Shown: piece after piece, positions 7,455-16,890 of the stretch
Numbering within the stretch: the first letter of the stretch is position 1
Layout of the letters: each line of letters starts with the position of its first letter
Assembly (NCBI RefSeq): GCF_000717875.1
Contig: NZ_JOCT01000018.1
Span: forward strand, 62,001 to 126,000
DNA from: Streptomyces sp. NRRL S-455
GTDB lineage: Bacteria; Actinomycetota; Actinomycetes; Streptomycetales; Streptomycetaceae
Direction: 5' to 3'
Length of the DNA: 64,000 nucleotides
Notes under the pieces: generated by a model
What the model was told of the DNA's origin: nothing
Database searches by the model: none
Seen by the model: the letters and a program-made list of their open reading frames with translations, nothing else
Position numbers and translations under genes: made by a program

Positions 7455-10400
7455 TTACTTCTCGGTGACTCCCGCCGAATCGAACGTCGCCACCTCGTGC
7501 ATCGCCCTGGCCGTGCTCTGGACCAGCGGGAGGGCCAGCAGCGCGCCCGTGCCCTCGCCCAGCCTCAGGTCCAGATCGACCAGAGGGCGCAGGCCGAGCT
7601 TGTTGAGGGCGGCCACGTGGCCCGGCTCGGCGCTGCGGTGGCCTGCGATGCAGGCGGCCAGCACCTCGGGGGCGATGGCGCGGGCCACCAGGGCGGCGGC
7701 GCCGGCGCTGACGCCGTCCAGGATGACCGGCGTCCGCAGGGACGCTCCGCCGAGGAGGAGACCGACCGTGGCGGCGTGCTCGAAGCCGCCGATCGCGGCG
7801 AGCACACCGATCGGGTCGGCCGGGTCCGGCTGGTGGAGTTCGAGGGCGCGGCGGACGACCTCGGTCTTGCGGGCGAGGGTCTCGTCGTTGATGCCGGTGC
7901 CCCGGCCCGTGACCTCGGCCGGCTCGGCACCCGTGAAGACGGAGATCAGGGCGGCCGAAGCGGTCGTGTTCCCGATGCCCATCTCGCCGGTGAGCAGCGC
8001 CTTGTTACCGGCGGCGACCAGGTCGCGGGCCGTCTCGATACCCACCTCGATGGCCTGCCTGGCTTCGTCACGGGTCATCGCGGGGCCGGTGGTCATGTCG
8101 GACGTACCGGCACGGACCTTGCGGGGCAGCAGGCCCGGCGTGGCCGGGAGGTCGGCGGCGACGCCCACGTCGACGATGCAGACCTCGGCACCGACCTGGG
8201 TGGCGAACGCGTTGCAGACGGCGCCGCCGCCGAGGAAGTTGGCCACCATCTGGGCCGTGACCTCCTGCGGCCAGGGGGTGACCCCCTGCGCGTGGACGCC
8301 GTGGTCACCGGCGAAGATCGCGACGGCGGCGGGCTCCGGGATGGGCGGCGGGCACTGGCGGGACAGGCCGGAAAGCTGTGCGGAGATGATCTCCAGCATG
8401 CCCAGCGCTCCGGCCGGCTTGGTCATGCGCTTCTGGCGCTCCCACGCCTCGCCGAGCGCCTTGGCGTCCAGCGGGCGGATCTGCGCCACGGTCTCGGCGA
8501 GCAGGTCGTGCGGTTCCTCTCCGGGCAGGGCGCGTCGGCCGTACGTCTCCTCGTGCACGACCCAGGACAGCGGGCGGCGCTTGGACCAGCCCGCCTGCAG
8601 CAGCTCGGGCTCGTCCGGGAACTCGTCGACGTATCCGACGCACAGGTAGGCGATGACCTCGAGGTGCTCGGGCAGCCCGAGCGAGCGGACCATCTCGCGC
8701 TCGTCGAAGAAGCTGACCCAGCCGACGCCGAGGCCTTCGGCGCGGGCGGCGAGCCAGAGGTTCTCCACGGCGAGGGCGGCCGAGTACGGCGCCATCTGGG
8801 GCTGGCTGTGGCGGCCGAGGGTGTGGCGGCCGCCACGGGTCGGGTCGGCGGTGACGACGATGTTCACCGGCGTGTCGAGGATGGCCTCGATCTTCAGTTC
8901 CTTGAACTGCTTGGCCCGGCCCTTGGGAAGGGACTTGGCGTACGCGTCACGCTGGCGCATGGCCAGTTCGTGCATCGCGCGCCGGGTGTCGGCGGAGCGG
9001 ATGACGACGAAGTCCCAGGGCTGCGAGTGGCCCACCGAGGGCGCGTGGTGGGCGGCCTCCAGGACGCGGAGCAGCACCTCGTGCGGGATCGGGTCGCTGC
9101 GGAAGCCGTTGCGGATGTCGCGGCGTTCGCGCATGACCTTCAGCACGGCCTCGCGCTCGGCGGGATCGTAGCCGGGTGCGGCGGGGCCGGTGGGCTGTCG
9201 TGCTTCTGGCACTTCGGCCGCGCTCTCCGACCCGTGGCGTTCCTGGTCCGCCGGGTCTTCCTGTTCGGCGGCCCGGGTGTCCAGGTCGTCGGCGTTCTGT
9301 GCGAGTTCGGCGTCGCCCTCGCGGGGGGCGGGGACGATGACCACGGGTTCCGCCTCGGGTCGGGCCGGCTGAGCGGCGGGGGGCTGGGACTGCTGCGGGC
9401 CCTGGAGGACGGGCTGTGCGCCTTGTTCGCCGACGGCCGGCGGGGTGACGTTCTCGGCGGGAGCCGATGTGGAGGCGGTCGGCTCGGGTGCGGGTCGTTC
9501 CGTCTCCACGGGCGTCTCGGCTGCCGGGTCGGGGACGGGCGATTCGGTTGCCTGAGCAGGTGCGGGGGGCTCCGCCGAGGGGTCCGGGGTGACCGTCTCG
9601 GCGGGCTGAGCGGGCGCGGTGTCAGCGGCCTGAGCGGGCGCGGATTCCACGGGCTGAGCCGGTGCGTCGGCGGGTGCCTCGGGGGTGGGCGCGTCGGCGG
9701 GCACAGCAGGGGCCACCGTCTCGGCGGCCGGAGCGGCGGGGGCGTCTGCGGGTGCTTCGGGAGCGGTGGTCTGCTCCGGCGTCGCCTCCTGCGCGGCTGC
9801 CGCGACGTCAGTTGCCTCGGAAGCCTGGGAGTTGGCCTGCGGGGCGACCTGCTCGGCAGGGTGCGTGGCAGGCTCGACGCCGGTGGCGTCCGGCTCCGGA
9901 GCCGCGGCCTCCACATCCTCTGCGTCCGGCGCCTGCGCGGCAGCCCCGGAGGCGCCCACGGCCCCACCCGGAGCGGCGGCCTCGGGACCAACACCGGTCA
10001 CCTGGGCCGGAGCCGCGGCCTCGGCACCCGGCGCGTCCGGCTCCGGGGCGGCGGCCGCGGCCACATCCGGGGCGGCGGCCTCGGGACCGGCACCGGTCGC
10101 CTGGGCCGGTGCGGGGGCCTCGGCAGCCCCGGGCGCGGCAACCGCCTCTCCGGCACCAGCCGCGGGGGGCGCCGTGACGGCGGGCTCGGGCATGACGGGA
10201 GCCTCCGGGGAGGGGACCGCTTCGGCGGCCTGGACGGCCTCGGGGACAGGAGCGGGCGCCACACCCTGCTCCGCGGCGGCGGCCGCCGGGCCCTGTGCAG
10301 CACCGTCGGCGAAGTCGTCGGCGACGGCCGCGCCGGGGGTTTCGGGGGCAGCGGCGGCCGCCCCTTGCTCACCGTCCTGACCGGCACTGTCCACCGGCGC

Positions 10401-11468
10401 CGACTCATCGGTCTGCGCAGGCACGATCCCGGCCTCTGTGGGGTCAGCCGCGACTTCGGCGCCCTGAACGGACGCCACCTGCCCGGCCTGGGCGGCTACC
10501 GGAGGATCTGCCTCCGGCCCGGTGCCCGTTCCGGCGGCGTCGGTCACACCAGGCGTGGGCGCGGCCTGCCCGCCCTCGGCGTCGGCCACCTGGCCGGCCT
10601 CCGGGCGGACCTCCGCCGCACCCGGCTCGCCGGCAACCTCGGCACCCTGCGCAGGCACCGGCGACTGCGCCTGGGCGGCACCCGCCTGGGCAACGTCCGG
10701 GGCGGCGCCCGGCTCGCCGACGACCCCGGCGCCCTGCACGGGCACCGCAGACTCCGCCTCGGCGGCAGCCGCCTGGGCCTCGTCCGGGCCGGGGGCGGCC
10801 GTGGGTTCCGTGCCCTGCGCGGTCGCCGGCAGCTGTTCGGTTTCGGCCGGGTGCGCCGGTGCCGGCTCGGCCGTGTCCGTCGCCACGGCCTGGGCCGTGC
10901 CCGTCGGATGCGGAGCCGGAACAACCGTTTCCGCAGGTGCCGCCCCGGCGCTCACCTGGGCCTGGGGCGTCGGCTGCGCGCCCCAGGGAGCCGCCGGGGG
11001 CGAGAGCGGCTCGGCAGCGCGCGGGGCATCGAGGTACTCGGGGCCGGCCGACGCCGGTGCGGGCTGGCGTACCGGCGCGTCCGCAGGGCCGCGGTCGGCG
11101 AGGGAACGGACCGGGCTGGCGGAGCTGTCGGGCAGGGGCGGGCCGAGGTGCAGGGGCCTGCGCGGGGTGGTGGGCGGGATGGGCGGGGGGTCGGGGAGGC
11201 GTACGCCGCCGAGGTCGACCGAACCGCTGTCGCGGCCGGAGAGCTCATGCGGACCCGGCTGGTGCACGGCCTCGACGACCGGCTCCGGCGCGGGCGGGGT
11301 GACCTCGTTGCCCCAGGCACCGTGGGAGCCCGGCAGCAGAAGGTCCTCATCCTCGACGGTGTCCTCGGAGAGGTAGGCGTACGCACCGTGCGCGGGGGCG
11401 CCCGGCTGCTCCACCATGCCTGCGCTCTCCGGCAGTCCCTCGCCCGGGACCTGGCCGGTGTCGGTCAT
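7455..11468 (-). CDS. cobT: BluB-CobT fusion: DMB synthase domain plus DMB phosphoribosyltransferase, with a long Ala/Pro-rich N-terminus
   Basis: A 1337-residue protein from MTDTGQVPGEGLPE, preceded by GAGGGG. Residues 1 to about 760 are low-complexity Ala/Pro/Glu with imperfect repeats such as PAQATGAGPEAAAPD. About 766-975 is a BluB-type nitroreductase domain retaining RRDIRNGF, whose Asp corresponds to the essential BluB Asp, and PSVGHSQPWDFVV. About 985-1337 is CobT, nicotinate-nucleotide:DMB phosphoribosyltransferase, with the catalytic-Glu motif LRLGEGTGALLALPL. One chain could thus make 5,6-dimethylbenzimidazole from FMNH2 and activate it to alpha-ribazole phosphate for B12. Typical CobT is about 350 residues. 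Confidence 0.9.
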   Translation of the reverse strand: MTDTGQVPGEGLPESAGMVEQPGAPAHGAYAYLSEDTVEDEDLLLPGSHGAWGNEVTPPAPEPVVEAVHQPGPHELSGRDSGSVDLGGVRLPDPPPIPPTTPRRPLHLGPPLPDSSASPVRSLADRGPADAPVRQPAPASAGPEYLDAPRAAEPLSPPAAPWGAQPTPQAQVSAGAAPAETVVPAPHPTGTAQAVATDTAEPAPAHPAETEQLPATAQGTEPTAAPGPDEAQAAAAEAESAVPVQGAGVVGEPGAAPDVAQAGAAQAQSPVPAQGAEVAGEPGAAEVRPEAGQVADAEGGQAAPTPGVTDAAGTGTGPEADPPVAAQAGQVASVQGAEVAADPTEAGIVPAQTDESAPVDSAGQDGEQGAAAAAPETPGAAVADDFADGAAQGPAAAAAEQGVAPAPVPEAVQAAEAVPSPEAPVMPEPAVTAPPAAGAGEAVAAPGAAEAPAPAQATGAGPEAAAPDVAAAAAPEPDAPGAEAAAPAQVTGVGPEAAAPGGAVGASGAAAQAPDAEDVEAAAPEPDATGVEPATHPAEQVAPQANSQASEATDVAAAAQEATPEQTTAPEAPADAPAAPAAETVAPAVPADAPTPEAPADAPAQPVESAPAQAADTAPAQPAETVTPDPSAEPPAPAQATESPVPDPAAETPVETERPAPEPTASTSAPAENVTPPAVGEQGAQPVLQGPQQSQPPAAQPARPEAEPVVIVPAPREGDAELAQNADDLDTRAAEQEDPADQERHGSESAAEVPEARQPTGPAAPGYDPAEREAVLKVMRERRDIRNGFRSDPIPHEVLLRVLEAAHHAPSVGHSQPWDFVVIRSADTRRAMHELAMRQRDAYAKSLPKGRAKQFKELKIEAILDTPVNIVVTADPTRGGRHTLGRHSQPQMAPYSAALAVENLWLAARAEGLGVGWVSFFDEREMVRSLGLPEHLEVIAYLCVGYVDEFPDEPELLQAGWSKRRPLSWVVHEETYGRRALPGEEPHDLLAETVAQIRPLDAKALGEAWERQKRMTKPAGALGMLEIISAQLSGLSRQCPPPIPEPAAVAIFAGDHGVHAQGVTPWPQEVTAQMVANFLGGGAVCNAFATQVGAEVCIVDVGVAADLPATPGLLPRKVRAGTSDMTTGPAMTRDEARQAIEVGIETARDLVAAGNKALLTGEMGIGNTTASAALISVFTGAEPAEVTGRGTGINDETLARKTEVVRRALELHQPDPADPIGVLAAIGGFEHAATVGLLLGGASLRTPVILDGVSAGAAALVARAIAPEVLAACIAGHRSAEPGHVAALNKLGLRPLVDLDLRLGEGTGALLALPLVQSTARAMHEVATFDSAGVTEK

Positions 11469-11835
11469 GCGTACCCCTCGCCCATCGGTTAGTGCTCCTA
11501 CGACCAGCTCGCCTGGAACGGCGCACCGACCGCCCCACAGTGAAGAACGAGCGTGCGTCCCCAGCGGCACGAACGGCCCGCCCGGAAAAGGCGACAAAGC
11601 CACTCACTGGCATTGTTGCGGCCGAACCACCGTCACGGCACCTTGATCCGCGACGGTTCCGCTGTGGACTGCGCCACGTTGCGCGTCCTCCGGTTGTGCC
11701 GTACCACACTCACCCCAAAACGGGCGGGTTTTCCGGACATTGACCGACGAACTGCCGGGCGTCCTGGTGCGGTGCAGCGATCGGCCAGCCTACCGCGCGC
11801 GGTACGACAAACCGATCACGGGGACGGCGGCGGGG
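11469..11835. other. 367-bp gap between cobL and cobT without a recognised gene
   Basis: The leftward cobT transcript must start here or come from cobL. I looked for a cobalamin riboswitch B12 box on the leftward strand and did not see one. No frame in the gap has both a ribosome site and a protein-like sequence. Confidence 0.4.
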
Positions 11836-13050
11836 TCAGGCGCTGCGCCGGGGCAGTACACCGCTGAGCAGGAACGTGACACTCCGTTCCTTCTCCGACC
11901 AGGCCCGGGTGTCGAGTTCGACGGACTGGAGAAGCGCGCACTCGACACGGTAGCCGTGCTCCGTCAGGTCCCGGCCGATGAGTTCGGCGGCGTCGCGGGT
12001 GGCGGCGTGGGTGACGATGCGCTGCGGGCGACGGTCGGCCACCGAGGAGACGACGGCCGCTCCCCCACCGCCCACGCGGACGACATCGGGTTCGGGGAGG
12101 TTCTCCAGGATGTGCGGGGCGGTGCCGTGCACGATCTGGAGCTGGACACCGAGGCGGCGGGCGGTCGCGTCGGTGCGGGCACAGGCCGTCGGGTCGCTGT
12201 CGACGGCGATGACGGCGGCGCCGGCGCGCGCGGCCTCGATGGCGAAGGCGCCGCTGCCACAGCCGATGTCCCACACGAGGTCACCCACGCGCGGCCCGAG
12301 ACGGGCGAGTTGGGAGTCGCGCAGCAGCTGGTTCTCGCCCTCGCCGAGGTCACCGCCGTACGCCTCGGCGGGCAGGGTCCAGCCACGTGGCCCGGCGGAC
12401 GGGTCGCGGCCGGCGATCCAGCCGCCGGACTCCGAGCTGGGGCGGGCCGGACCGCCGAGGACGATGACGACGTTGGGATCGCGCCAGGTGTGGTCGGCGG
12501 CCCTGTCGGAGGTGACGACGGTGACCCGCTCGCGTTCGGTGCCGAGTTCCTCGCAGATGACGAAGGAACGGTGGACTCCTTCGAGGAGCAGGCCGAGTTC
12601 GGCGGGGCCGGCGCCGGGTGAGGTGAGCACGGCCACTTTGGTGTGGGCTCGGCACACGTTGACCGCGCGACGCAGGGTGCGGCGGTGTGCGACGACCACC
12701 TGGGCGTCGTCCCAGGGCATACCGGCGCGCGCGAAGGCGGCGGCGACCGACGAGACGGCGGGGACGACCTCGACCTCGAGGCCGAACTCGGGGGCGCGCA
12801 GGGTGCGTACCACGCCGAAGAAGCCGGGGTCGCCGTCGGCGAGCACGACGGCCGTGCCGCGGTGGGCGGCGATACGGCGGGCGGCGAGGGCGACGCTGCC
12901 GAGGCGGATGCGCTCGGCTCCGGCGGGGACCTCCGGCAGCGCCAGGTGGTGGGCGGCACCCGCCACGAGCGTGGCGGCGCCCAGGGCGGCGCGCGCCGCG
13001 GCGGTCAGCGGCGAACCGTCCCAGCCGATCACCGTGACCCGGTCGGCCAT
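11836..13050 (-). CDS. cobL: Precorrin-6Y C5,15-methyltransferase (decarboxylating)
   Basis: A 404-residue bifunctional enzyme of cobalamin synthesis. The N-terminal CobE-like domain (about 1-205) has the corrin-methylase features VLADGDPGFFGVV and VPAVSSV. The C-terminal CobT/CbiT-type domain has a Rossmann SAM motif, WDIGCGSGAFAIEAAR (about 256-271), and is expected to methylate C15 with decarboxylation. The length matches fused CobL proteins. It precedes the BluB-CobT gene in the same direction, separated by 367 bp. Confidence 0.92.
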   Translation of the reverse strand: MADRVTVIGWDGSPLTAAARAALGAATLVAGAAHHLALPEVPAGAERIRLGSVALAARRIAAHRGTAVVLADGDPGFFGVVRTLRAPEFGLEVEVVPAVSSVAAAFARAGMPWDDAQVVVAHRRTLRRAVNVCRAHTKVAVLTSPGAGPAELGLLLEGVHRSFVICEELGTERERVTVVTSDRAADHTWRDPNVVIVLGGPARPSSESGGWIAGRDPSAGPRGWTLPAEAYGGDLGEGENQLLRDSQLARLGPRVGDLVWDIGCGSGAFAIEAARAGAAVIAVDSDPTACARTDATARRLGVQLQIVHGTAPHILENLPEPDVVRVGGGGAAVVSSVADRRPQRIVTHAATRDAAELIGRDLTEHGYRVECALLQSVELDTRAWSEKERSVTFLLSGVLPRRSA

Positions 13051-13186
13051 CGTCGTCAGTCTCCAGGGGTTCTCGCAGGTCGTCTGCGTGTCGTGTGGTG
13101 AGCGGCCCGCAGGCGGGGCTCCGTGAGAGTACCCGGTGAAGGCGGCGGAAGGAGCGGCGGTGCCGTGGCGCGCGGGATCCGTCCGG

Positions 13187-13819
13187 TCAGTTCCAGTCGC
13201 CGAAGGACGTGAAGCCGCCGGGCAGCTGCTCGCCCACGCCTTCCAGGTCCTCGGGGAGCAGGCTCCACACGATGAAGTCGGTGCGCACGTCGGTCCAGGT
13301 GCCGTCCTCGGTACGCGCCCGGGCTATACAGGCGTTGCGCAGCACGCCCTCGCTGATACAGCCGATCTTCTGGGCGACCTGCTGGGAAGCGGTGTTGCCG
13401 GCCGCCGTGCGCAGTTCGATGCGCTCGAACTTCTGGTCCGAAAAGAGCCACCGGGCGGTGACGAGGGCGGCCTCGGAGGCGTAGCCCTCGCCGCGGGCCC
13501 AGGGGGCGATGATGTACGACAGTTCGGTGGAGCGCACCTGCCAGTTGGTCTTGCCGAGCCGGATGACGCCGACCAGACGCTGGGTGAGGAACTCGGTGAC
13601 CGCGAAGTCCAGGCCGCGTCCCTCGGCGCGCTCGGTGGGGGCGCACTCGGTGATCCAGGTACGGGCTCCGGCCTCCGTGAAGGGCTGGGGGACGGAGGTC
13701 CACGCCACCACCTGCTCGTCGTTCATCATCGCGGTCAGGGCGGCGACGTCGTCTTCGTCGAGGGGACGCAGCACCAACCGCTCCGTGCTGATGGAGACGT
13801 TGGGAAAGGTGCTCGTCAT
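13187..13819 (-). CDS. GNAT-family N-acetyltransferase (RimJ/RimL type)
   Basis: A 210-residue protein from MTSTFPNVSISTERLVLRPL. The opening STERLVLRPLDEDD, the central LSYIIAPWARGEGYASEA acetyl-CoA-binding loop and the ELRTAAGNTASQQVAQKIG segment are characteristic of RimJ/RimL-like acetyltransferases (PF13302). The acceptor could be a protein N-terminus or a small amine. It sits in the same orientation as cobL but 136 bp upstream of it, so cotranscription is uncertain. Confidence 0.82.
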   Translation of the reverse strand: MTSTFPNVSISTERLVLRPLDEDDVAALTAMMNDEQVVAWTSVPQPFTEAGARTWITECAPTERAEGRGLDFAVTEFLTQRLVGVIRLGKTNWQVRSTELSYIIAPWARGEGYASEAALVTARWLFSDQKFERIELRTAAGNTASQQVAQKIGCISEGVLRNACIARARTEDGTWTDVRTDFIVWSLLPEDLEGVGEQLPGGFTSFGDWN

Positions 13820-13898
13820 GCGCCGCTCCGTAACCTTCGGTGAACCTTCGGGACCTGCTGAACTGCCCAGCATGCAGCATGAAAGCACTGCTCCGCAC

Positions 13899-13948
13899 CA
13901 CGGGGCCCTCCCCCGTCCGGCAGTCGTCCGGTGCGGGAGGACCCCGTG
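13899..13948 (-). terminator. Hairpin terminator after metQ
   Basis: CACGGGGCCCTCCC (13899-13912) pairs with GGGAGGACCCCGTG (13935-13948) with a single mismatch in 14 positions. It lies 24 nt beyond the metQ stop and would terminate the leftward metNIQ transcript before the GNAT gene. Confidence 0.65.
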
Positions 13949-13971
13949 CGTGGCGGGTGCCGGGCGGGGGC

Positions 13972-14790
13972 TCAGAAGGAGGCGAGCACGGAGCCGGCGT
14001 ACTTGTCCTGGATGAACTTCTTCACCTCGGGCGAGGTGAGGAGCTTCGCGAGCTTCTTCACGCGCGGGTCGTCCTCCTCGCCCTTCTTCACGGCGAGGAA
14101 GTTGCCGTACGGGTTGTTCTTCGGGGACTCGAGGACGAGGGCGTCCTTCGAGGGCTTGAGGTCGGACTCGATGGCGTAGTTGCCGTTGACCACGGCGGCG
14201 TCCACGTCGTCGAGGGAGCGCGGGGTCTGGGCCGCCTCCAGCTCCTTGAACTTGAGCTTCTTCGGGTTCTTGGTGATGTCGGCGGGGGTGGCCTCGCTGC
14301 CGACGCCGTCCTTGAGGGTGATGAGCTTGTGGGCGGCGAGGAGCTTGAGGGCGCGGGCCTCGTTGACGGTGTCGTTGGGGATGGCGACGGTCGCACCGCT
14401 CTTCAGGGCGTCGGCCTTCTTGACCTTGTGGGAGTAGAGGCCGAGCGGCTCCAGGTGGACCGTGACGACGGGCACGATGTCGGTGCCGTTCTTCTTGTTG
14501 AAGTCGTCGAGGTACGGCTGGTTCTGGAAGTAGTTGGCGCCCACGGAGCCGTCCTGCGTCGCCGTGTTCGGCGTGACGTAGTCGGTGAACTCCTTGACCT
14601 GGAGGTCGAGGCCTTCCTTCTTGGCGAGGTTGTCCTTGACGTAGTTCAGGATCTCGGCGTGCGGGGTGGGGCTGGCGGCGACGATCAGGGGTCCGTCGGA
14701 GCCGGAGGCGCCCGCGCCGCAGGCGCTGAGCCCGAGGGTGAGGGCTCCGGCGGCGAGGGCGGCAGTGGTGATCTTGGCGGTGTTACGCAC
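13972..14790 (-). CDS. metQ: Methionine ABC transporter substrate-binding lipoprotein MetQ
   Basis: A 272-residue lipoprotein. The signal peptide ends in the lipobox LSAC, so the mature protein is lipid-anchored at about Cys24. The NlpA/MetQ fold is shown by VAASPTPHAEILNYVKDNL, QDGSVGANYFQNQPYLDDFN and PNDTVNEARALKLL. It delivers D- or L-methionine to MetI. It is the last gene of metN-metI-metQ and is followed by a hairpin terminator. Confidence 0.93.
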   Translation of the reverse strand: MRNTAKITTAALAAGALTLGLSACGAGASGSDGPLIVAASPTPHAEILNYVKDNLAKKEGLDLQVKEFTDYVTPNTATQDGSVGANYFQNQPYLDDFNKKNGTDIVPVVTVHLEPLGLYSHKVKKADALKSGATVAIPNDTVNEARALKLLAAHKLITLKDGVGSEATPADITKNPKKLKFKELEAAQTPRSLDDVDAAVVNGNYAIESDLKPSKDALVLESPKNNPYGNFLAVKKGEEDDPRVKKLAKLLTSPEVKKFIQDKYAGSVLASF

Positions 14791-14852
14791 GAAAAGTGCC
14801 TTTCCTTATGGCCTTGCGAGTGGTGCGACCTCGTCGTGGGTGGACGAGGGGA

Positions 14853-15560
14853 TCAGGAGGCGGCTTTGAGCAGCCGCAGTTTCGGGGCGGGGCCCGAGTG
14901 GGCGCCGCGGCGGTGCAGCGAGCGGGCCGCGTAGTCGCCGGCGAACTGGATGAGGGAGATGACGACGGCGAGGATCGCGACGGTGATCCACATCAGCTGC
15001 GTCTCGAAGCGCTGGTAGCCGTAGCGGATGGCGATGTCGCCCAGGCCGCCGGCGCCGACGGTGCCCGCCATCGCGGAGTAGCCGATGAGGGCGACGATCG
15101 TGGTGGTGGTGCTGGAGATCAGCGACGGCAGCGACTCGGGCACCAGGACCTTGCGGACGATGGTCCAGGTGTTGCCGCCCATGGACTGCACGGCCTCGAC
15201 GAGCCCGTGGTCCACTTCGCGGACGGCCGTCTCGACCAGGCGCGCGAAGAAGGGGATGGCGCCGATGGCGAGCGGCACGATGGCGGCCTCGCGGCCGATG
15301 GTCGTGCCGGTGATCCAGCGGGTGAAGGTCATCAGCGCGACCATCAGGATGATGAACGGCAGGGAGCGGGCGATGTTCACGACCTGCCCGATGACCTTGT
15401 TGGCGGCGAGGTTCTGCAGGAGGCCGCCGCGGTCGGTCAGGACGAGCAGGATCCCGAGCGGGAGTCCACCGACGACGGCGATGAGCGTGGACCAGCCGAC
15501 CATGTAGAGCGTGTCCCAGCACGCCTGTTCCAGCAGGGGCTGCATCTCGGACCAGGTCAC
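14853..15560 (-). CDS. metI: Methionine ABC transporter permease MetI
   Basis: A 235-residue permease with about five membrane helices. The start is GTG at 15560 (VTWSEMQPLLEQ), which overlaps the metN stop as GTGA, indicating translational coupling. The coupling loop EAVQSMGGNTWTIVRKVLVP and the region SLISSTTTTIVALIGYSAMA are typical of MetI. It forms the membrane channel of the importer with MetN dimers and MetQ. Confidence 0.92.
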   Translation of the reverse strand: MTWSEMQPLLEQACWDTLYMVGWSTLIAVVGGLPLGILLVLTDRGGLLQNLAANKVIGQVVNIARSLPFIILMVALMTFTRWITGTTIGREAAIVPLAIGAIPFFARLVETAVREVDHGLVEAVQSMGGNTWTIVRKVLVPESLPSLISSTTTTIVALIGYSAMAGTVGAGGLGDIAIRYGYQRFETQLMWITVAILAVVISLIQFAGDYAARSLHRRGAHSGPAPKLRLLKAAS

Positions 15561-16591
15561 TTGGCACCCTCCTTCACCAGTTCGGCCTGGTGGCCCAGGA
15601 CGTCGATCTGCAGGCCCTTCTCGCGGAGGAAGCCGATGGGGACGACGTTGTCCTCGTAGCGGCCGGGAAGTTCGATGCGCATGCGGCCGACCTGGAGCCC
15701 GCCGACGGTGTCGATGGCGGCGCCGAGGATCGATATGTCGATGTTGTAGGTGCGGGCGAGCTGTGAGATGACCGGCTGGGTCGCGCTCTCGCCCTGGAAG
15801 GTGACGTCGACGACGGTGCGGTCGTCGCCGGAGGCCTCGCCGCCGAGCGGGAACAGCGCGGCGGCCAGTTCGGAGCCCGGGGTCGCCAGGAGCTCGCTGA
15901 CCGTGCCCGACTCGACGATGCGGCCGTTCTCCATGAGCGCGGCCGAGTCGCAGACCGACTTCACGACGTCCATCTCGTGGGTGATGAGGAGGACGGTCAG
16001 GCCGAGTTGCCGGTTCAGGTCGCGCAGCAGGGCCAGGATCGAGCGGGTGGTCTCGGGGTCGAGGGCGCTGGTGGCCTCGTCGGACAGCAGCACCTTCGGG
16101 TCGCCGGCCAGGGCGCGGGCGATGCCGACGCGCTGCTTCTGGCCGCCGGAGAGCTGGGCGGGGTAGGCGCCGGCCTTGTCGGCGAGGCCGACCAGGTCGA
16201 GCAGCTCCAGCGCCTTGCGGGAGCGTTCCTTCCCGGACTTGCCGAGGATCTCCAGCGGCAGCTCGACGTTGTCCTGGACGGTCCGCGAGGACAGCAGGTT
16301 GAAGTGCTGGAAGACCATGCCGATCCTGCTGCGCGCCTGCCGGAGTTCCTTTCCGGCGCGCGGGCCCCTGCCCGCCAGGGCGGTGAGGTCCTGTCCGGCG
16401 ACCGTCACGGTGCCGGAGGTGGGGCGTTCCAGCAGGTTGACGCAGCGGATGAGCGAGGACTTGCCGGCGCCGGACTGGCCGATGACGCCGTACACCTCGC
16501 CTTCGCGGACGTGCAGGTCGACGCCGTCCAGGGCGGTGACCTCGCGGCCGCGCGAACGGTAGACCTTGGTCAGGTCCGTTGTGGTGATCAC
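15557..16591 (-). CDS. metN: Methionine ABC transporter ATP-binding protein MetN
   Basis: A 344-residue ATPase. Walker A is GQSGAGKSS, the signature is LSGGQKQR, and Walker B is KVLLSDEATSALD. A C-terminal NIL domain (about 265-344, from VVDVTFQGESATQPV) is the methionine-sensing inhibitory domain of MetN. GTG at 16591 (VITTTDLTKVY) fits the family N-terminus; GTG at 16606 is an alternative. It is the first structural gene of the operon, about 210 nt after a small upstream ORF. Confidence 0.92.
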   Translation of the reverse strand: MITTTDLTKVYRSRGREVTALDGVDLHVREGEVYGVIGQSGAGKSSLIRCVNLLERPTSGTVTVAGQDLTALAGRGPRAGKELRQARSRIGMVFQHFNLLSSRTVQDNVELPLEILGKSGKERSRKALELLDLVGLADKAGAYPAQLSGGQKQRVGIARALAGDPKVLLSDEATSALDPETTRSILALLRDLNRQLGLTVLLITHEMDVVKSVCDSAALMENGRIVESGTVSELLATPGSELAAALFPLGGEASGDDRTVVDVTFQGESATQPVISQLARTYNIDISILGAAIDTVGGLQVGRMRIELPGRYEDNVVPIGFLREKGLQIDVLGHQAELVKEGAK

Positions 16592-16799
16592 GTGGGTTTC
16601 CGTCACTGTCGAGTGCGCGGGCGCGGGTGTGCCCGGGCACGGGTGCGTTCGTTCAGGGACGCGACACGGTTCTCGCGGGGGCGTGGAACCGGGGAGAACA
16701 TGTGCGCGGGGCGGCTGGGCGTCACGCATCGCTCAGGGCGTGCGGACATGCCGCGGTCTCGCTTCGGGGCGCGAGCTCAGGGGGTGGTGCGGGGGCCCT

Positions 16800-16886
16800 C
16801 TAGAAGGCGCACATTCGACACGTACAACGAGCACCGGGCGTCATGGTCGCCTCGGTCGCGGGGATGCGGTCGCTCGTCGTGGTCAT
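16800..16886 (-). CDS. Candidate leaderless 28-residue leader peptide upstream of metNIQ
   Basis: ATG at 16886 opens 28 codons ending CTCRMCAF, with three Cys and two internal Met residues in the last 14 positions. The ATG falls about 4 nt after a -10-like TACTGA, where transcription from that promoter should begin, so the ORF would be leaderless and needs no ribosome site. The stop lies about 208 nt before metN. Leaderless Cys-rich leader peptides are known to control sulfur genes in actinobacteria; this one could sense Cys/Met or tRNA charging. This is inference: there is no family match. Confidence 0.45.
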   Translation of the reverse strand: MTTTSDRIPATEATMTPGARCTCRMCAF

Positions 16887-16890
16887 GCCG

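Noticed and set aside
9662..11302. Long rightward open frames opposite the BluB-CobT gene
   Set aside because: They are shadows of Ala/Pro codons in the real leftward gene and lack protein-like composition.
11469..11835. Cobalamin riboswitch before cobT
   Set aside because: No B12-box-like segment was seen on the leftward strand in the gap.
16592..16799. SAM riboswitch before metN
   Set aside because: No S-box-type conserved core was visible; the small ORF explains more of the leader.
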